Assembly (NCBI GenBank): GCA_030431715.1
Contig: JAUIIO010000012.1
Location: 56,927-120,926, forward strand
Length of the DNA: 64,000 nucleotides
Reading direction: 5' to 3'
Source: a bacterium
GTDB lineage: Bacteria; Bdellovibrionota_C; UBA2361; RFPC01
The notes under the pieces were generated by a model. That model saw only the letters and a list, made by a program, of their open reading frames with translations. It did no database searches and was not told the DNA's origin. The stretch's first letter is position 1. Each line of letters starts with the position of its first letter. Below, piece after piece: positions 46,779 through 56,898 of this stretch. The position numbers and the translations under genes were made by a program.

Positions 46779-48086
46779 TTAAGAACGCGAAGGAATAGGT
46801 ACGAGATTTTCGTAGCTGGTGCCTTTGTTATCGACAATACGAGAGTCATCTGCGATGTGATTCGCTTCAAAAACGGCAATAGAAGCTTCTAGCTCATGCC
46901 GGACACCGAAGAGCTCAGCGACACGAGTAATAACCTCATCAACAAGAGCATCCGGGCAGCTAGCTCCCGCCGTTACAAGTATCGCTGGTGAATCGCATGC
47001 TGGGAGCCAGTTATTCGTAGTTTCGACGCTCATAGTATCCAGATTAAGATGTCGTATCTGCTCCCGACTTAAGAGCTCACTTGCATCTTTGACATAGTAA
47101 GTAGGGCAATGTTCACTGCAAAGTTCTACAAGATGAGATGTGTTTGATGAGTTATAACCACCAACAACGAGAGCGATATCTCCTCCTGATTCAATGAGGC
47201 CATAAGTAGCAGATTGATTTTCAGAGGTTGCATAGCAAAGCGTATCACGCGTATCAGCGAAATGTTTTAAAAGCTCTGACTCACCATACTTTTTAAGCAT
47301 CGCGGTTCGTAGCATAGAACTAATCTCCTGAGTTTCAGTCGCGAGCATAGTAGTTTGATTAACAACTCCAATCTTTTCGAGATCTTTTTCAGGATTAAAG
47401 TCAGTTGAGTATCTATCATCAAAGACATCAAGGAGCTCTTCCTTAGAAATCGTGCCACCAATATAATCACATAAGATTTGCGCCTCTTGACGATCACGCA
47501 CAACGAGACTTGGCGCTGAAACTCTAGAATGTGAAAATGTGGCACGTGTTTCCTCATGATTGTGCTTACCATGAATTACAATAGAAAATCCTCTCTCCCC
47601 AAGACTTGCCGCTCTCTTCCATACCTTTTCGACAAAGGGGCAGGTAGTATTATAGAGCTGAGGATTAATTCCGTGCTTCTCCAGTTTTTGAAAAAGCTCT
47701 CTGGTAGTACCAAAAGCTGGTACTATTACTATATCGTCAGAACAAAGGTCTTCAAAAGACATAAGCTGCTTGCCAGATGTGTCTAGAATAAATCGCACAC
47801 CGCGCTTTACGAGGTCCTCATTAACATGTGGGTTATGTATCATTTCACTTAGGAGGAACACTCTCCGATCGGGATTCTCATGAAGCGCTCGGTAAGCGAT
47901 TTCTATGGCATTCTCCACACCGAAACACAGTCCGAAGTGTCTTGATATTTTAAAAGTTAATTCTCCGACTTGAAGAAGAGATGGCGACCTGTCTTTCTTG
48001 CGGGGATCACTCTCCTGTCTGGCCATTTTGAGCCTTGATATAATCGGAGAGCGGTAAAATTCTGGAATAGTAAATTCTCTGGGCAT
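46779..48086 (-). CDS. ispH: 4-hydroxy-3-methylbut-2-enyl diphosphate reductase IspH, long form
   Basis: IspH makes IPP and DMAPP in the last step of the MEP pathway with a 4Fe-4S cluster. Cluster cysteines fit in HFGLCFGVENA, TTCPFVEKVW and TAGASCPDALVDEV, and HNPHVN and HGKHNHEET supply the substrate site. At 435 residues it is longer than the E. coli enzyme (316), with an N-terminal extension (first 45 residues) and internal inserts, like the long form of some Gram-negative phyla and plants. dxr, the earlier MEP gene, is at 54.7-56.0 kb. Confidence 0.95.
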   Translation of the reverse strand: MPREFTIPEFYRSPIISRLKMARQESDPRKKDRSPSLLQVGELTFKISRHFGLCFGVENAIEIAYRALHENPDRRVFLLSEMIHNPHVNEDLVKRGVRFILDTSGKQLMSFEDLCSDDIVIVPAFGTTRELFQKLEKHGINPQLYNTTCPFVEKVWKRAASLGERGFSIVIHGKHNHEETRATFSHSRVSAPSLVVRDRQEAQILCDYIGGTISKEELLDVFDDRYSTDFNPEKDLEKIGVVNQTTMLATETQEISSMLRTAMLKKYGESELLKHFADTRDTLCYATSENQSATYGLIESGGDIALVVGGYNSSNTSHLVELCSEHCPTYYVKDASELLSREQIRHLNLDTMSVETTNNWLPACDSPAILVTAGASCPDALVDEVITRVAELFGVRHELEASIAVFEANHIADDSRIVDNKGTSYENLVPIPSRS

Positions 48087-48130
48087 ATGACTAAAACTCA
48101 GTACCGCTTGAAGGTAGCATAGCTGCTCGT

Positions 48131-49756
48131 CTAAGGAAAATAATCATAGCCCGCATCTGACCAGCTATCGAGATTCAGGCTATCGGACGGCTTCCGCCAA
48201 AAGACCTGAACACCAAGAAGGCGCATATCAGGAGACTTACTCACCTCAGCTGGAGACCAGACGTCACTTAGCTGTAGCTCAAAGAAAAGAGCTTTTTCAT
48301 TATCACATTGGTAGGTTCGAACAAGTGAGGTACCGGGCTTTAAAGTAAACGTATCTGGCTTTGCCCTCGTGCTCACATGCACGGTAACGTCAGTGGAAGG
48401 ATTTAGCGATCTTACCCTCAATGATGCCTTCCCGTTCTCACAGCGTTGATACGAAGTAGCATACAGTCCGCTCCAGCGATAATACTCAGAACCGTCCTTT
48501 TCCCAATTATACCAACCTCCACCAGTAGCTCGCTGAACAAAAGGAATTGCCAGTAGAGACGGAACAAAGAGGAGACTCAGAAGCAGGGTATACGCCCGGT
48601 TCTTAAATTCAAAGACACTTGAAACGAGCAATAGGAAGATGAAAAGAATTTCTACAAAAGAAATATGTGGGCCAGTGAATAGAATACAACAAAAGCTTAA
48701 TACACCCGCGATAAGGATTGGATTGAGAACGGCTACTCTTATCCTTGCATGACCTATTGCAAAAATTGACGCGGCAAGCCCGATCAGTCCAAGCTCACAG
48801 AGGAGTCCAATATAGAAATTATTAGCATTATCTCTCCAAAGTCCTGTGCCCAGTCCCAACTGATCGCTCACAGCAACGAGGTGATCGGCAAAAGCGCCTG
48901 GCCCAACACCGTATAAAGGATGGTGCAACCAGAGTGAAAGACCGGCTCTATAAAAAACAGTACGATTAAGTGTTGACTCAGCAAGCTGACCGACCTCCAA
49001 GAGTTGTAAGAGTCGCACCGCACTTACAGGTAGCACCTCGGTATCAACAAGGGTTGGTAAAGCGTTAACTGAAACAAAAATAAAAATAGCGCAGAGAGAC
49101 AATGAAACAAAAAGCGTCCTCTTACTATACGTTGCGATGTAGACAAAGAGAAAAATACCGATAAGAGCTGATCGTGAACCCGAAAAGAGCGACGCGATGA
49201 ACCACAATACGGAAATAACCCCGGCAAGGCGTGATTCTTTAATACGTGATATACAAAAAACGATAGCCAGAAAAGCAAAAAGACCCATTGCATTCGGATC
49301 TTGAAGAGTTCCAGACACCCTTCCCTGTGAGGACCAATATGGGGCTTCACTAAAAAAACCTGAATTTATTGGAAGAGAAACTTCTAAGAGGGTGAAGAGA
49401 GCAGCAGGTAGCAGGCTCGCGTAAAGGCCATCACTAAACCGTTTACGAAACTTCTCATTTGAGCAAGAAATAAGAAGAAAGAATACGCCAAGGAGAAAGA
49501 CAAAGCACGTCACAAATGTCGCTATCTGCTGAAAAAACAGCAAGCTACACACTCCCCACACAAAGCAAAGAAGCAGAATAGGAAGAAATGGAACGATGCT
49601 TCTAAGCGTATCCTTAGAAATCTCAGAAAGAAGTGCGAATGCAATAAGAGCAAGAACAATCGGTTCTCCAATTATTCCTGTAAATGGTACTACAGCACCA
49701 GAAAGAACGTGCAGAATTGGAAGTGTTTTGCGAAGTGCAAAAACGCGCTCATTCAT
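48131..49756 (-). CDS. O-antigen ligase/polymerase-like membrane protein with beta-sandwich C-terminus
   Basis: The 541-residue protein has about twelve membrane helices (first 420 residues) with the Wzy_C/WaaL region GSRSALIGIF and the NNFYIGLLCELGLIGL loop. Such enzymes join or polymerise polysaccharide on a lipid carrier. After the last helix comes an outside domain of about 130 residues starting GGGWYNWEKDGSEYYRWSG and ending DMRLLGVQVFW; this GxYxWE...RW...DxRxLGV pattern recurs at the ends of membrane glycosyltransferases. The ATG at 49756 overlaps the next regulator gene by 8 bp. Confidence 0.85.
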   Translation of the reverse strand: MNERVFALRKTLPILHVLSGAVVPFTGIIGEPIVLALIAFALLSEISKDTLRSIVPFLPILLLCFVWGVCSLLFFQQIATFVTCFVFLLGVFFLLISCSNEKFRKRFSDGLYASLLPAALFTLLEVSLPINSGFFSEAPYWSSQGRVSGTLQDPNAMGLFAFLAIVFCISRIKESRLAGVISVLWFIASLFSGSRSALIGIFLFVYIATYSKRTLFVSLSLCAIFIFVSVNALPTLVDTEVLPVSAVRLLQLLEVGQLAESTLNRTVFYRAGLSLWLHHPLYGVGPGAFADHLVAVSDQLGLGTGLWRDNANNFYIGLLCELGLIGLAASIFAIGHARIRVAVLNPILIAGVLSFCCILFTGPHISFVEILFIFLLLVSSVFEFKNRAYTLLLSLLFVPSLLAIPFVQRATGGGWYNWEKDGSEYYRWSGLYATSYQRCENGKASLRVRSLNPSTDVTVHVSTRAKPDTFTLKPGTSLVRTYQCDNEKALFFELQLSDVWSPAEVSKSPDMRLLGVQVFWRKPSDSLNLDSWSDAGYDYFP

Positions 49757-51149
49757 CACCGAAATATTGTCTCGCCTTCTGGATTAAACTTGAACGTGAT
49801 ATCTCCAACATGCGAGCAGCCTCACTCTTATTTCCACCAGTAAGCTCCAGAGCTCTCTCGATATAACGCTTTTCAACATCTGCAAGCTCTTGCTTCAGCG
49901 AACTCAAATCCTTCATTGCCAAGTTCTCCTTCTGCGCAGGAACTTGATCTTTTGTTTTAGAAGTAAAAAATTTCGGGGAAAGCACAGATGGTGGGATTGG
50001 GCTCAGGTCGGCATGTAATGCTGCTATACGTTCAATCTCATTTCGCAATTCACGGATATTGCCGGGCCAAGCGTATTCCTGCAGTAACTTTAAAGCCTCA
50101 GGCGTCATCACGGGGATATCCTCTCGGTGGGCGTGGCATTCACTTAGAAAGTGCTCTACAAGACGGCCAACATCCTCACTCCTTTCTCTTAGTGGAGGAA
50201 GTGTAACGCTCACAACGTGAAGTCTGTAAAAGAGATCTTCCCGAAATCTCCCTTCCCTGACGAGCTCCTCAAGGTTTCGATGTGTAGCCGCAATGACTCT
50301 AACATCGACCTTCTTTTCCTCATGTGAGCCGACAGGGGTAAACGCGCCATCCTGAAGTACGCGAAGCAACTTCGCTTGAAGTGGAAGGCTCATCTCACCC
50401 AGTTCATCAAGAAATAATGTTCCGCTATCAGCAACCTCAAAAAGCCCTTTTTTATCCCTTACCGCACCTGTAAAAGCCCCTCTCACATGGCCAAAGAGCT
50501 CAGATTCCAATAAAGATTCGCTAAGCGCTGAGCAGTTCTGAGCAATGAGTATTGCATTACTGCGCTGACTGAGGGCATGGATAGCGCGAACTACGAGCTC
50601 CTTCCCGCTGCCAGACTCTCCAGTAACAACAACAGAAGCATCAGAGTCCTTCATGTCTCGGATCTTTTTTAAGATATGTTTAATTGCAGGGGAATCTCCA
50701 ATTATTTGCCGCAACCCTTCAGATTCATGATCGGGGTGCAAGCGCTCGCTCTCCGGGGAGCTCTGTTTTAGGACTATCTCGATCCGAGAAAGAAGCTCAC
50801 TAGCATTAAAAGGTTTTTTGATATAATCATCTGCGCCGAGGCTTAACCCTTTTCTTATATCTTCAATATCATCACGGGAGGTAAGAAGAACGATTGGGAT
50901 ATTATCGTATCTTGGATTTGACCTGAGTTTCCGAGTAGCTTCATACCCATCCATCTCAGGCATATTTATATCCATGAGGATTAAGTCTGGGGGAGTATCT
51001 TCAATCAGAGCGATTGCTTCTCTCCCGTTACTGGCAGTCCTGACCTGATAGGAGTTCTGTTCGAGCAGAGAGGTTAATGTAAAGAGGTTTTCGTCACTAT
51101 CATCGACAGCGACAATACCTACCCCTTGACCACTGAGTTGCTCAGACAC
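49749..51149 (-). CDS. NtrC-family sigma-54 response regulator
   Basis: The 466-residue protein has a receiver domain (D60 as phosphate acceptor), an AAA+ domain with GESGSGKE and a canonical GAFTGA loop, and a Fis-type HTH ending ([11 protein letters not shown]). Start is GTG with AAGGGGGAA just ahead. Its stop overlaps the O-antigen-ligase-like gene, so it probably controls surface polysaccharide or is co-expressed with it. No sensor kinase is beside it. Confidence 0.95.
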   Translation of the reverse strand: MSEQLSGQGVGIVAVDDSDENLFTLTSLLEQNSYQVRTASNGREAIALIEDTPPDLILMDINMPEMDGYEATRKLRSNPRYDNIPIVLLTSRDDIEDIRKGLSLGADDYIKKPFNASELLSRIEIVLKQSSPESERLHPDHESEGLRQIIGDSPAIKHILKKIRDMKDSDASVVVTGESGSGKELVVRAIHALSQRSNAILIAQNCSALSESLLESELFGHVRGAFTGAVRDKKGLFEVADSGTLFLDELGEMSLPLQAKLLRVLQDGAFTPVGSHEEKKVDVRVIAATHRNLEELVREGRFREDLFYRLHVVSVTLPPLRERSEDVGRLVEHFLSECHAHREDIPVMTPEALKLLQEYAWPGNIRELRNEIERIAALHADLSPIPPSVLSPKFFTSKTKDQVPAQKENLAMKDLSSLKQELADVEKRYIERALELTGGNKSEAARMLEISRSSLIQKARQYFGDE

Positions 51150-51158
51150 ATTCCCCCT

Positions 51159-52418
51159 TTAGCCACCCTTCATCATTTCAAGGAAGTCTTTATTATGCTT
51201 GGTACCGTCCATCTTGCTATGGAGCCACTCCATAGCTTCAACTGTTCCGAGAGGGTTAAGAACCTTTCGGAGTACCCACAGTTTCTGTAATACGTCATCT
51301 TCAAGCAAGAGGTCTTCTTTACGAGTACCGGAACGGTTGAGATCTACTGCAGGGAACACACGTCTCTCTGCGAGCTTCCTATCAAGGACAAGCTCCATAT
51401 TACCGGTCCCTTTAAATTCCTCAAAAATTACCTCATCCATCCGTGAGCCTGTTTCGATAAGCGCTGTACCAATAATGGTGAGACTTCCGCCTTCTTCAAT
51501 ATTTCTGGCAGCCCCAAAGAAGCGCTTTGGCTTATGAAGAGCATTTGAATCGACACCTCCAGAGAGTATTTTCCCACTTGGTGGAACGACGGTGTTGTAG
51601 GCTCTTGCAAGTCTCGTAATAGAATCAAGCAAAATGACAACGTCTTTTTTATGCTCAACAAGCCTTCTGGCCTTCTCGATAACCATTTCTGCTACCTGAA
51701 CGTGTCTTTGTGCCGGCTCGTCAAATGTTGAACTCACCACCTCGCCCTTAACCGAACGTGCCATGTCGGTTACCTCTTCGGGACGCTCATCAATGAGAAG
51801 TACAATGAGAACACATTCAGGATGGTTTTCGGTAATTGCATTAGCAATACGCTGCAGCAGTACTGTCTTACCTGTACGTGGAGGAGCTACGATAAGTCCT
51901 CTCTGCCCCTTACCAACCGGAGCAAAAAGATCGATTATCCGTGTGGAAAGATCCTTGGGCTTTTTCGTTTCAAGATTTAAACGCTCATCAGGGTAAAGAG
52001 GCGTAAGGTTATCAAAATGAATCTTATTTCTAAGCGCCTCTACCGTATCGTGGTTAACGGACTTAACTTTTAAAAGAGCAAAATAACGCTCTCCTTCCTT
52101 CTCGCGAGGGGGACGTATCTGCCCCTCTATCGTATCTCCCGTTCGTAGACCAAACCTTCGTATTTGAGCTGGAGACACATAAATGTCATCAGAACCAGGA
52201 AGATAGTTGTCACCGGGAGAGCGCAGGAAGCCAAAACCATCCGGCAGACATTCAAGGACTCCTTCACCGTAAATATTTCCATTTGTATCGGACTGAGCAG
52301 TTAAAATACTAAAAATGAGCTCTTGGCGACGAAGGGTGTTCGCGTTGGCAATGTCAAATTCGAGTGCAAGCTTAAGAAGCTCTTCTGGCTTGAGACTTTT
52401 GAGTTCACTGAGATTCAT
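51159..52418 (-). CDS. rho: transcription termination factor Rho
   Basis: The 419-residue protein has the Rho_N helices (1-45), the cold-shock-like RNA-binding domain ([24 protein letters not shown]) and the RecA-like motor with Walker A PPRTGKT (about 182-188), the [11 protein letters not shown] loop and RLARAYN. Length is typical. GGAGGAG precedes the ATG. A 432-bp gene-free leader lies upstream; rho is often autoregulated through such a leader, which is inference here. Confidence 0.96.
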   Translation of the reverse strand: MNLSELKSLKPEELLKLALEFDIANANTLRRQELIFSILTAQSDTNGNIYGEGVLECLPDGFGFLRSPGDNYLPGSDDIYVSPAQIRRFGLRTGDTIEGQIRPPREKEGERYFALLKVKSVNHDTVEALRNKIHFDNLTPLYPDERLNLETKKPKDLSTRIIDLFAPVGKGQRGLIVAPPRTGKTVLLQRIANAITENHPECVLIVLLIDERPEEVTDMARSVKGEVVSSTFDEPAQRHVQVAEMVIEKARRLVEHKKDVVILLDSITRLARAYNTVVPPSGKILSGGVDSNALHKPKRFFGAARNIEEGGSLTIIGTALIETGSRMDEVIFEEFKGTGNMELVLDRKLAERRVFPAVDLNRSGTRKEDLLLEDDVLQKLWVLRKVLNPLGTVEAMEWLHSKMDGTKHNKDFLEMMKGG

Positions 52419-52850
52419 GGTTGGTATATCTCCTCCACGAGTAATTTCTATTTACAATGATTTTGGATTAATAGGTTAAAAGAATATTAAATTTAGAATT
52501 ATAATCTTAACGCGAACCCACTCGCGTGTATTTACTACATTCCTGCATCCTGAATAGTCTTTTTGCGAACTGCATCAGAGTGCTTACTAGCCCTTAGAAT
52601 CTAACCACTAACAGCATCGTGTGGATAGTCCTGTCGTGATAATAAGATTTGAGCGAAGTATTCCTGATTGAAATTATTTTCACTCTTGTTAAGAGCAGTA
52701 TCTGCCAAAAAGCGGACTTATCTGTCATGTAGGCAGTTAAGCAAATGGCAAATTGTCTGACAAAGATTTCAAGACACTATCATTTTAGCGCAAAACAGAA
52801 CTCTACGTCAATCCCCTCTACTAAAGGAGTTTCAGGGCAGCAAATGTCCC
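52419..52850 (-). promoter_or_regulatory. long rho leader / intergenic region with inverted repeat
   Basis: The 432 bp between tsaB and rho hold no ORF. On the minus strand a TATAAT (52503-52498) is close to a perfect 6-bp inverted repeat ACGCGA/TCGCGT with a 6-nt loop (52510-52527), about 80 bp before rho. No good -35 box is seen at 15-18 bp. GGAGGAG lies before the ATG. The region 52530-52850 shows nothing recognisable. Confidence 0.4.
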
Positions 52851-53573
52851 CTACTCATGTCTCTGACGCTCCCTAATGGTTTTAGCTGCTACAGGCTGCA
52901 CATAGTCAGGTCGCATTTCTGATAAATCCAGTGCACTAAAGGACTCTCTTTTGGAAGCCGCAAAAGACGCATCTTGAAATGCCGATAACAGACCAGTGGC
53001 TATATTATCAACTGAGACGATTGCTCCGTTTATTTCATTCGGAGCGCTCAACAGATCAAAAAGATCCTCACCAAGCACTACGCTAAGTGGACCACTGTTA
53101 TCGCTCGTTGAAGACTGTACCTCTTCTATTGGAATCAACTCAGGAATTACTGCTTGCCACTCTGCACGTGGGAGCTTAAGTGGATAGAGAGCACTGAAGA
53201 TCTCATTTCTGTTTGCCTTCGCTAGAACTCTGATATCCCTATCTGAGTGAGTACTATTGATACAAAGAGCTGCAGCATAAAATGAACTCAAAGAGTATGC
53301 GCAAGCATGCAACGATGAGCAGAGTCCCGCTACAAAGCTATATCCAATGCGTAATCCCGTAAAGGAGCCAGGACCTGCACCGATAAGGACAGTAGAAATG
53401 TTAGCCGTTGTGAGCCCAGCAGATTCTAAGATGCCAGAACAGGATTGAACAATCTCCTCGTTATGACTCAGCAAGCTTTTACTCACATCGGTGTAAACAC
53501 GTCCGTCTCCGCCTTGGAGAGCCACTGACAGTCTCGGGGTACTGGTGTCAATGGCAAGTATAACCTTACTCAT
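52851..53573 (-). CDS. tsaB: tRNA threonylcarbamoyladenosine biosynthesis protein TsaB
   Basis: TsaB is the inactive ASKHA partner that binds TsaD in t6A synthesis. The 240-residue product begins ILAIDTSTPRLSVAL, has SHNEEIVQSC and the GAGPGSFTGLRIG loop, the marks of the family. It overlaps rseP by 4 bp. Together with tsaE at 1.8 kb two of the t6A genes are in the window. Confidence 0.94.
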   Translation of the reverse strand: MSKVILAIDTSTPRLSVALQGGDGRVYTDVSKSLLSHNEEIVQSCSGILESAGLTTANISTVLIGAGPGSFTGLRIGYSFVAGLCSSLHACAYSLSSFYAAALCINSTHSDRDIRVLAKANRNEIFSALYPLKLPRAEWQAVIPELIPIEEVQSSTSDNSGPLSVVLGEDLFDLLSAPNEINGAIVSVDNIATGLLSAFQDASFAASKRESFSALDLSEMRPDYVQPVAAKTIRERQRHE

Positions 53574-54736
53574 GGGGCAAGTAATCGCAAAATGTCATTT
53601 CGCGTTGCAAAAACCATCAGACTAAGGAGAAGAAAAAAGCCTATCTGATGTAATATTAGGAGCGTTTTAAAGCCCATACGTTTTCCACGGAGCTTTTCAA
53701 TTGTAAAAATTGTAATATGACCACCGTCAAGCACTGGTATTGGCATAAGGTTTAATAGGGCAAGACTCATGCTTAGAAAGATACAGAAATCGACTACAGG
53801 AGCAATCCCTGCTTCTGTGGCTTTCATACCTTCTGAGATAATCATCACTGGACCACCGAGGTTATCCGCAGATATCTCAGTTGTAAGCACCTTCCAAAGA
53901 CCAATAAATGTAATCTTTGTCGTAAACCAGATCCCTTCAAATCCAGAAACTATACCTTCCAGTATGCCAACGGGTCTTCTTGACATCTGAGCCGGTCCAA
54001 TTCCTATTTGATACCTTGGTTTGGTGCCCATTGTCTCATCAATAACCTTTCGTTCCTCGTCGGGATACTTTCCAGCGATAGTGAGTGTAATACGCTCATT
54101 CTTACCATCTTCAAGAGATCGCAAAAGAATTATCTCAAACGATGCCCCTTCCTGAGCAGCGATATTCTTCGCCATACTGCTCCATGTATCAACCGTGACC
54201 CCAGCTACACTTACAACCTCATCACCAACTTGAATGCCCGCTTCTTCAGCTGGATAATCCTTAACAAGCGAGCCAACAATCGCTTTGTCATTATAAACGG
54301 GAGCCCCAACAGACCAAACAAGAAGTATGGAGGCGACTAGAGAAAACAAAATATTGGCGATTGGGCCAGCCGCAACAATACTCAGCTTTTGTAAGTATGT
54401 TTTCTCAACAAGCCACCGCTCTCTGGGATAAGACACCAACTCCTCTACTACAAGGTCACCCTGTCGCTCCGCTGTTTCGTCAGGAGGAGCATCGGGATTT
54501 TGCTCGTGTTCGTAGATTTCGAATAGGTCTTCACCCGCCATTTTGACATAGCCACCGAGCGGAATCCCCCTCAGGGTGTACTTGGTCTCTCCCACTGTTT
54601 TCTGATACACAGCAGGACCAAAACCGACAGCGAACTCATACACTGCGACATTACAGGCTTTTGCTACAAGATAATGACCAAGCTCATGAATAAAAATGAG
54701 GAAGCCAAGACATATGAGAAACAGTACTAAGGACAT
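53570..54736 (-). CDS. rseP: site-2 zinc metalloprotease RseP
   Basis: An S2P intramembrane protease that cleaves anti-sigma factors and signal-peptide remnants. The HELGH zinc motif (18-22) is in the first helix and NLMPIPVLDGGH near the end gives the third ligand. One PDZ domain (about 140-220, PAEEAGIQVGDEVVSV) is seen; E. coli RseP has two, so this is the short form (388 residues). About four membrane helices. It lies between dxr and tsaB, the usual dxr-rseP order. Confidence 0.94.
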   Translation of the reverse strand: MSLVLFLICLGFLIFIHELGHYLVAKACNVAVYEFAVGFGPAVYQKTVGETKYTLRGIPLGGYVKMAGEDLFEIYEHEQNPDAPPDETAERQGDLVVEELVSYPRERWLVEKTYLQKLSIVAAGPIANILFSLVASILLVWSVGAPVYNDKAIVGSLVKDYPAEEAGIQVGDEVVSVAGVTVDTWSSMAKNIAAQEGASFEIILLRSLEDGKNERITLTIAGKYPDEERKVIDETMGTKPRYQIGIGPAQMSRRPVGILEGIVSGFEGIWFTTKITFIGLWKVLTTEISADNLGGPVMIISEGMKATEAGIAPVVDFCIFLSMSLALLNLMPIPVLDGGHITIFTIEKLRGKRMGFKTLLILHQIGFFLLLSLMVFATRNDILRLLAP

Positions 54737-55968
54737 ACGAGTTTACTCTCCAATTCTGCTGATAGATGCTCTTTAAATTCTAGCGTATCATTAAAATTAA
54801 GCGCCTGGCTATGGTAATGCCGACTAAGGGCCTCCTTTGCGAAAGGCACAATCTGCTGAAATCTCAGCTTTTCGTCGAGAAAAGCCTGCACAGCTATATC
54901 ATTTGCAAGATTTAACACCAGAGAAGCGTTTCCACCAGATCTCAAGCACTCCCTCGCAAGAGAAACCGCTTCAAACTTCTCGTTATCAAGAGGTAGAAAT
55001 TCAAGCGTATAGGGCTGTGTATAATCCAGAGTCGGAAAGTTCGCAGATATCCGAGTTCTTGGAAAATTTATACCAAAAGCAATTTGCACTCGCATATCTG
55101 GCGGTGAAAGCTGCGCTAGGCATGCACCATCTCTAAATTGCACCTGAGAATGAACAATACTCTGGGGGTGAATCAGTACCTCAATATTTTGCTCGCTAAA
55201 ACCAAAGAGCCAGTACGTTTCAATGAGCTCAAATGCCTTATTCATCATCGTAGCGGAATCAATGCTAATTTTTCTCCCCATGCTCCACCGGGGATGCTTC
55301 AGAGCCTGCTCAGGACAAATATTAGCCATTTGTTCAGTTGCAGTATTTAGGAACGGCCCTCCAGATGCTGTTAAGATAAGGCTCTGAACATCGTCTCGAC
55401 TATATCCTCTAAGCGCTTGAAAGAGTGCAGAGTGTTCACTATCAAGGGGCAAGATAGTACCACAGGCTTCGCGCTCCTGTAGCACTTCTTTAAGTATATG
55501 ACCCGCGGCAACAATACTTTCTTTATTCGCAAGCGCAACAACGCGCCCCGAACAGAGCGCGTTATATACTGACGCAAGACCGCTAAATCCGACAATAGCA
55601 GCAACTTGAATGTCATAAGTTCCTTCAGAAGCATAGGCTGTTATCGAGTCGTCATCACCTAAGATCTCAACCTCAGAGGCACATTCACCAAGCTTTTTTC
55701 GGAGCTCTGGAATCTTCGTAGAATCTGCTATTCCGATAACTTCAGGTCGAAACTCACGACACTGTTCGGCAAGAAGACCTACATTCGAGCCGGCAAAAAG
55801 AGCAGTAACCTTAAAGTTCTGAGGCGAACTTCGGACGATATCTAGCGTACTCGTACCAATAGACCCCGTTGACCCATAGAGAGCAAGACGTCTGACCTCG
55901 GGAAGCTCAGGAAAGTCACTCTCTGGCCACGGAATAAGTGGCTTATGGATGTGGGGGGAGATGCTCAT
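54727..55968 (-). CDS. dxr: 1-deoxy-D-xylulose 5-phosphate reductoisomerase
   Basis: Dxr makes MEP with NADPH in isoprenoid synthesis. The 413-residue product (ATG at 55968; the frame is open to 56049 but inside cdsA) has YGSTGSIGTSTLDIV, LANKESIV, the substrate site SIDSATMMNKAFELIE and IHPQSIVHSQV. It overlaps cdsA by 26 bp and rseP by 10 bp. No clear ribosome site precedes the ATG, so translational coupling to cdsA is likely. Confidence 0.95.
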   Translation of the reverse strand: MSISPHIHKPLIPWPESDFPELPEVRRLALYGSTGSIGTSTLDIVRSSPQNFKVTALFAGSNVGLLAEQCREFRPEVIGIADSTKIPELRKKLGECASEVEILGDDDSITAYASEGTYDIQVAAIVGFSGLASVYNALCSGRVVALANKESIVAAGHILKEVLQEREACGTILPLDSEHSALFQALRGYSRDDVQSLILTASGGPFLNTATEQMANICPEQALKHPRWSMGRKISIDSATMMNKAFELIETYWLFGFSEQNIEVLIHPQSIVHSQVQFRDGACLAQLSPPDMRVQIAFGINFPRTRISANFPTLDYTQPYTLEFLPLDNEKFEAVSLARECLRSGGNASLVLNLANDIAVQAFLDEKLRFQQIVPFAKEALSRHYHSQALNFNDTLEFKEHLSAELESKLVCP

Positions 55969-56851
55969 AAAATTCGAAAAAGGCCAGTGTGCATAAAAAA
56001 AACGGAGCTGCAAAGAGAACGCCATCAATGCGATCGAGAACTCCACCATGCCCTGGAAGCAACGTTCCGCTATCTTTTACCCCCGCGCGGCGCTTTATGT
56101 AAGATTGCAGAAGATCCCCAATTTGAGAAACGATTGCGAGCAGTGACGAAACGATAAACGCATAAGCGAGGGGTACCTGCATCAGCGGAAAGAGAGGCCA
56201 AACAATCGCTCCTACCACCCCGGAAATAAGCACACCGGCATATCCACCAGCTTTTGTTTTTGAAGGGGACACAACCGGCGAGAGCTTCTCTTCACCGAGA
56301 AAATTACCAACAAAGTAAGCTGCAATATCACTGACACATACCACGATTAAGAGAAAACCAAGATAGATTCCAGCATTAGGACCTGTACAGAGAGCAATCA
56401 GGCTTCCGCCACCGGCAACAACGAGTAGAAATCCAGATAAGTTCATGCCGAGATATTCTCCCCGTTGCACAAGTGAGAGTTCTTCATCCAACATCGGATA
56501 CACAAGAAGGAGCGTTATACCAGTCAGAGAAAGAAAGGCCTGAGTGAGTGCCAGTATGAGCCAGCTATTATATCCATCTGTGTAGAGCGTACCAATAGAA
56601 ATGACTGATATCGCAAGCAAGGGAAAGAGATGGCTAATGATATGAAACATTTTAGCATAAAGATCCTCTGTTCCAGAACATCGCCTATAGAGTTTATAAG
56701 CCTCCATCGCGGCACCAAGGGTAACGAGCAAAGAAACAATAGGAATAACGATTTTAAAGAAGAAAAAATACTCAGCAAGAATAACAAGAGCGAGATAAGA
56801 CACTACGAGGACCACAGCTGTTTGAACTCTGCTTTTTATATCCTTCATCAT
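55943..56851 (-). CDS. cdsA: phosphatidate cytidylyltransferase CdsA
   Basis: CdsA makes CDP-diacylglycerol for phospholipids. The 302-residue protein has about seven or eight membrane helices and the family signature: SDIAAYFVG, PSKTKAGGYAG (the usual Glu of KTxEG reads Ala-Gly here) and LPGHGGVLDRID near the C-terminus. It follows uppS by 47 bp and is coupled to dxr. The change at the KTxEG position is worth noting but other ligands are intact. Confidence 0.9.
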   Translation of the reverse strand: MMKDIKSRVQTAVVLVVSYLALVILAEYFFFFKIVIPIVSLLVTLGAAMEAYKLYRRCSGTEDLYAKMFHIISHLFPLLAISVISIGTLYTDGYNSWLILALTQAFLSLTGITLLLVYPMLDEELSLVQRGEYLGMNLSGFLLVVAGGGSLIALCTGPNAGIYLGFLLIVVCVSDIAAYFVGNFLGEEKLSPVVSPSKTKAGGYAGVLISGVVGAIVWPLFPLMQVPLAYAFIVSSLLAIVSQIGDLLQSYIKRRAGVKDSGTLLPGHGGVLDRIDGVLFAAPFFLCTLAFFEFYEHLPPHP

Positions 56852-56898
56852 TGCTCCTTCTTAAAGACTCTTAAGACACAACTCTTTCAACGTGCATC

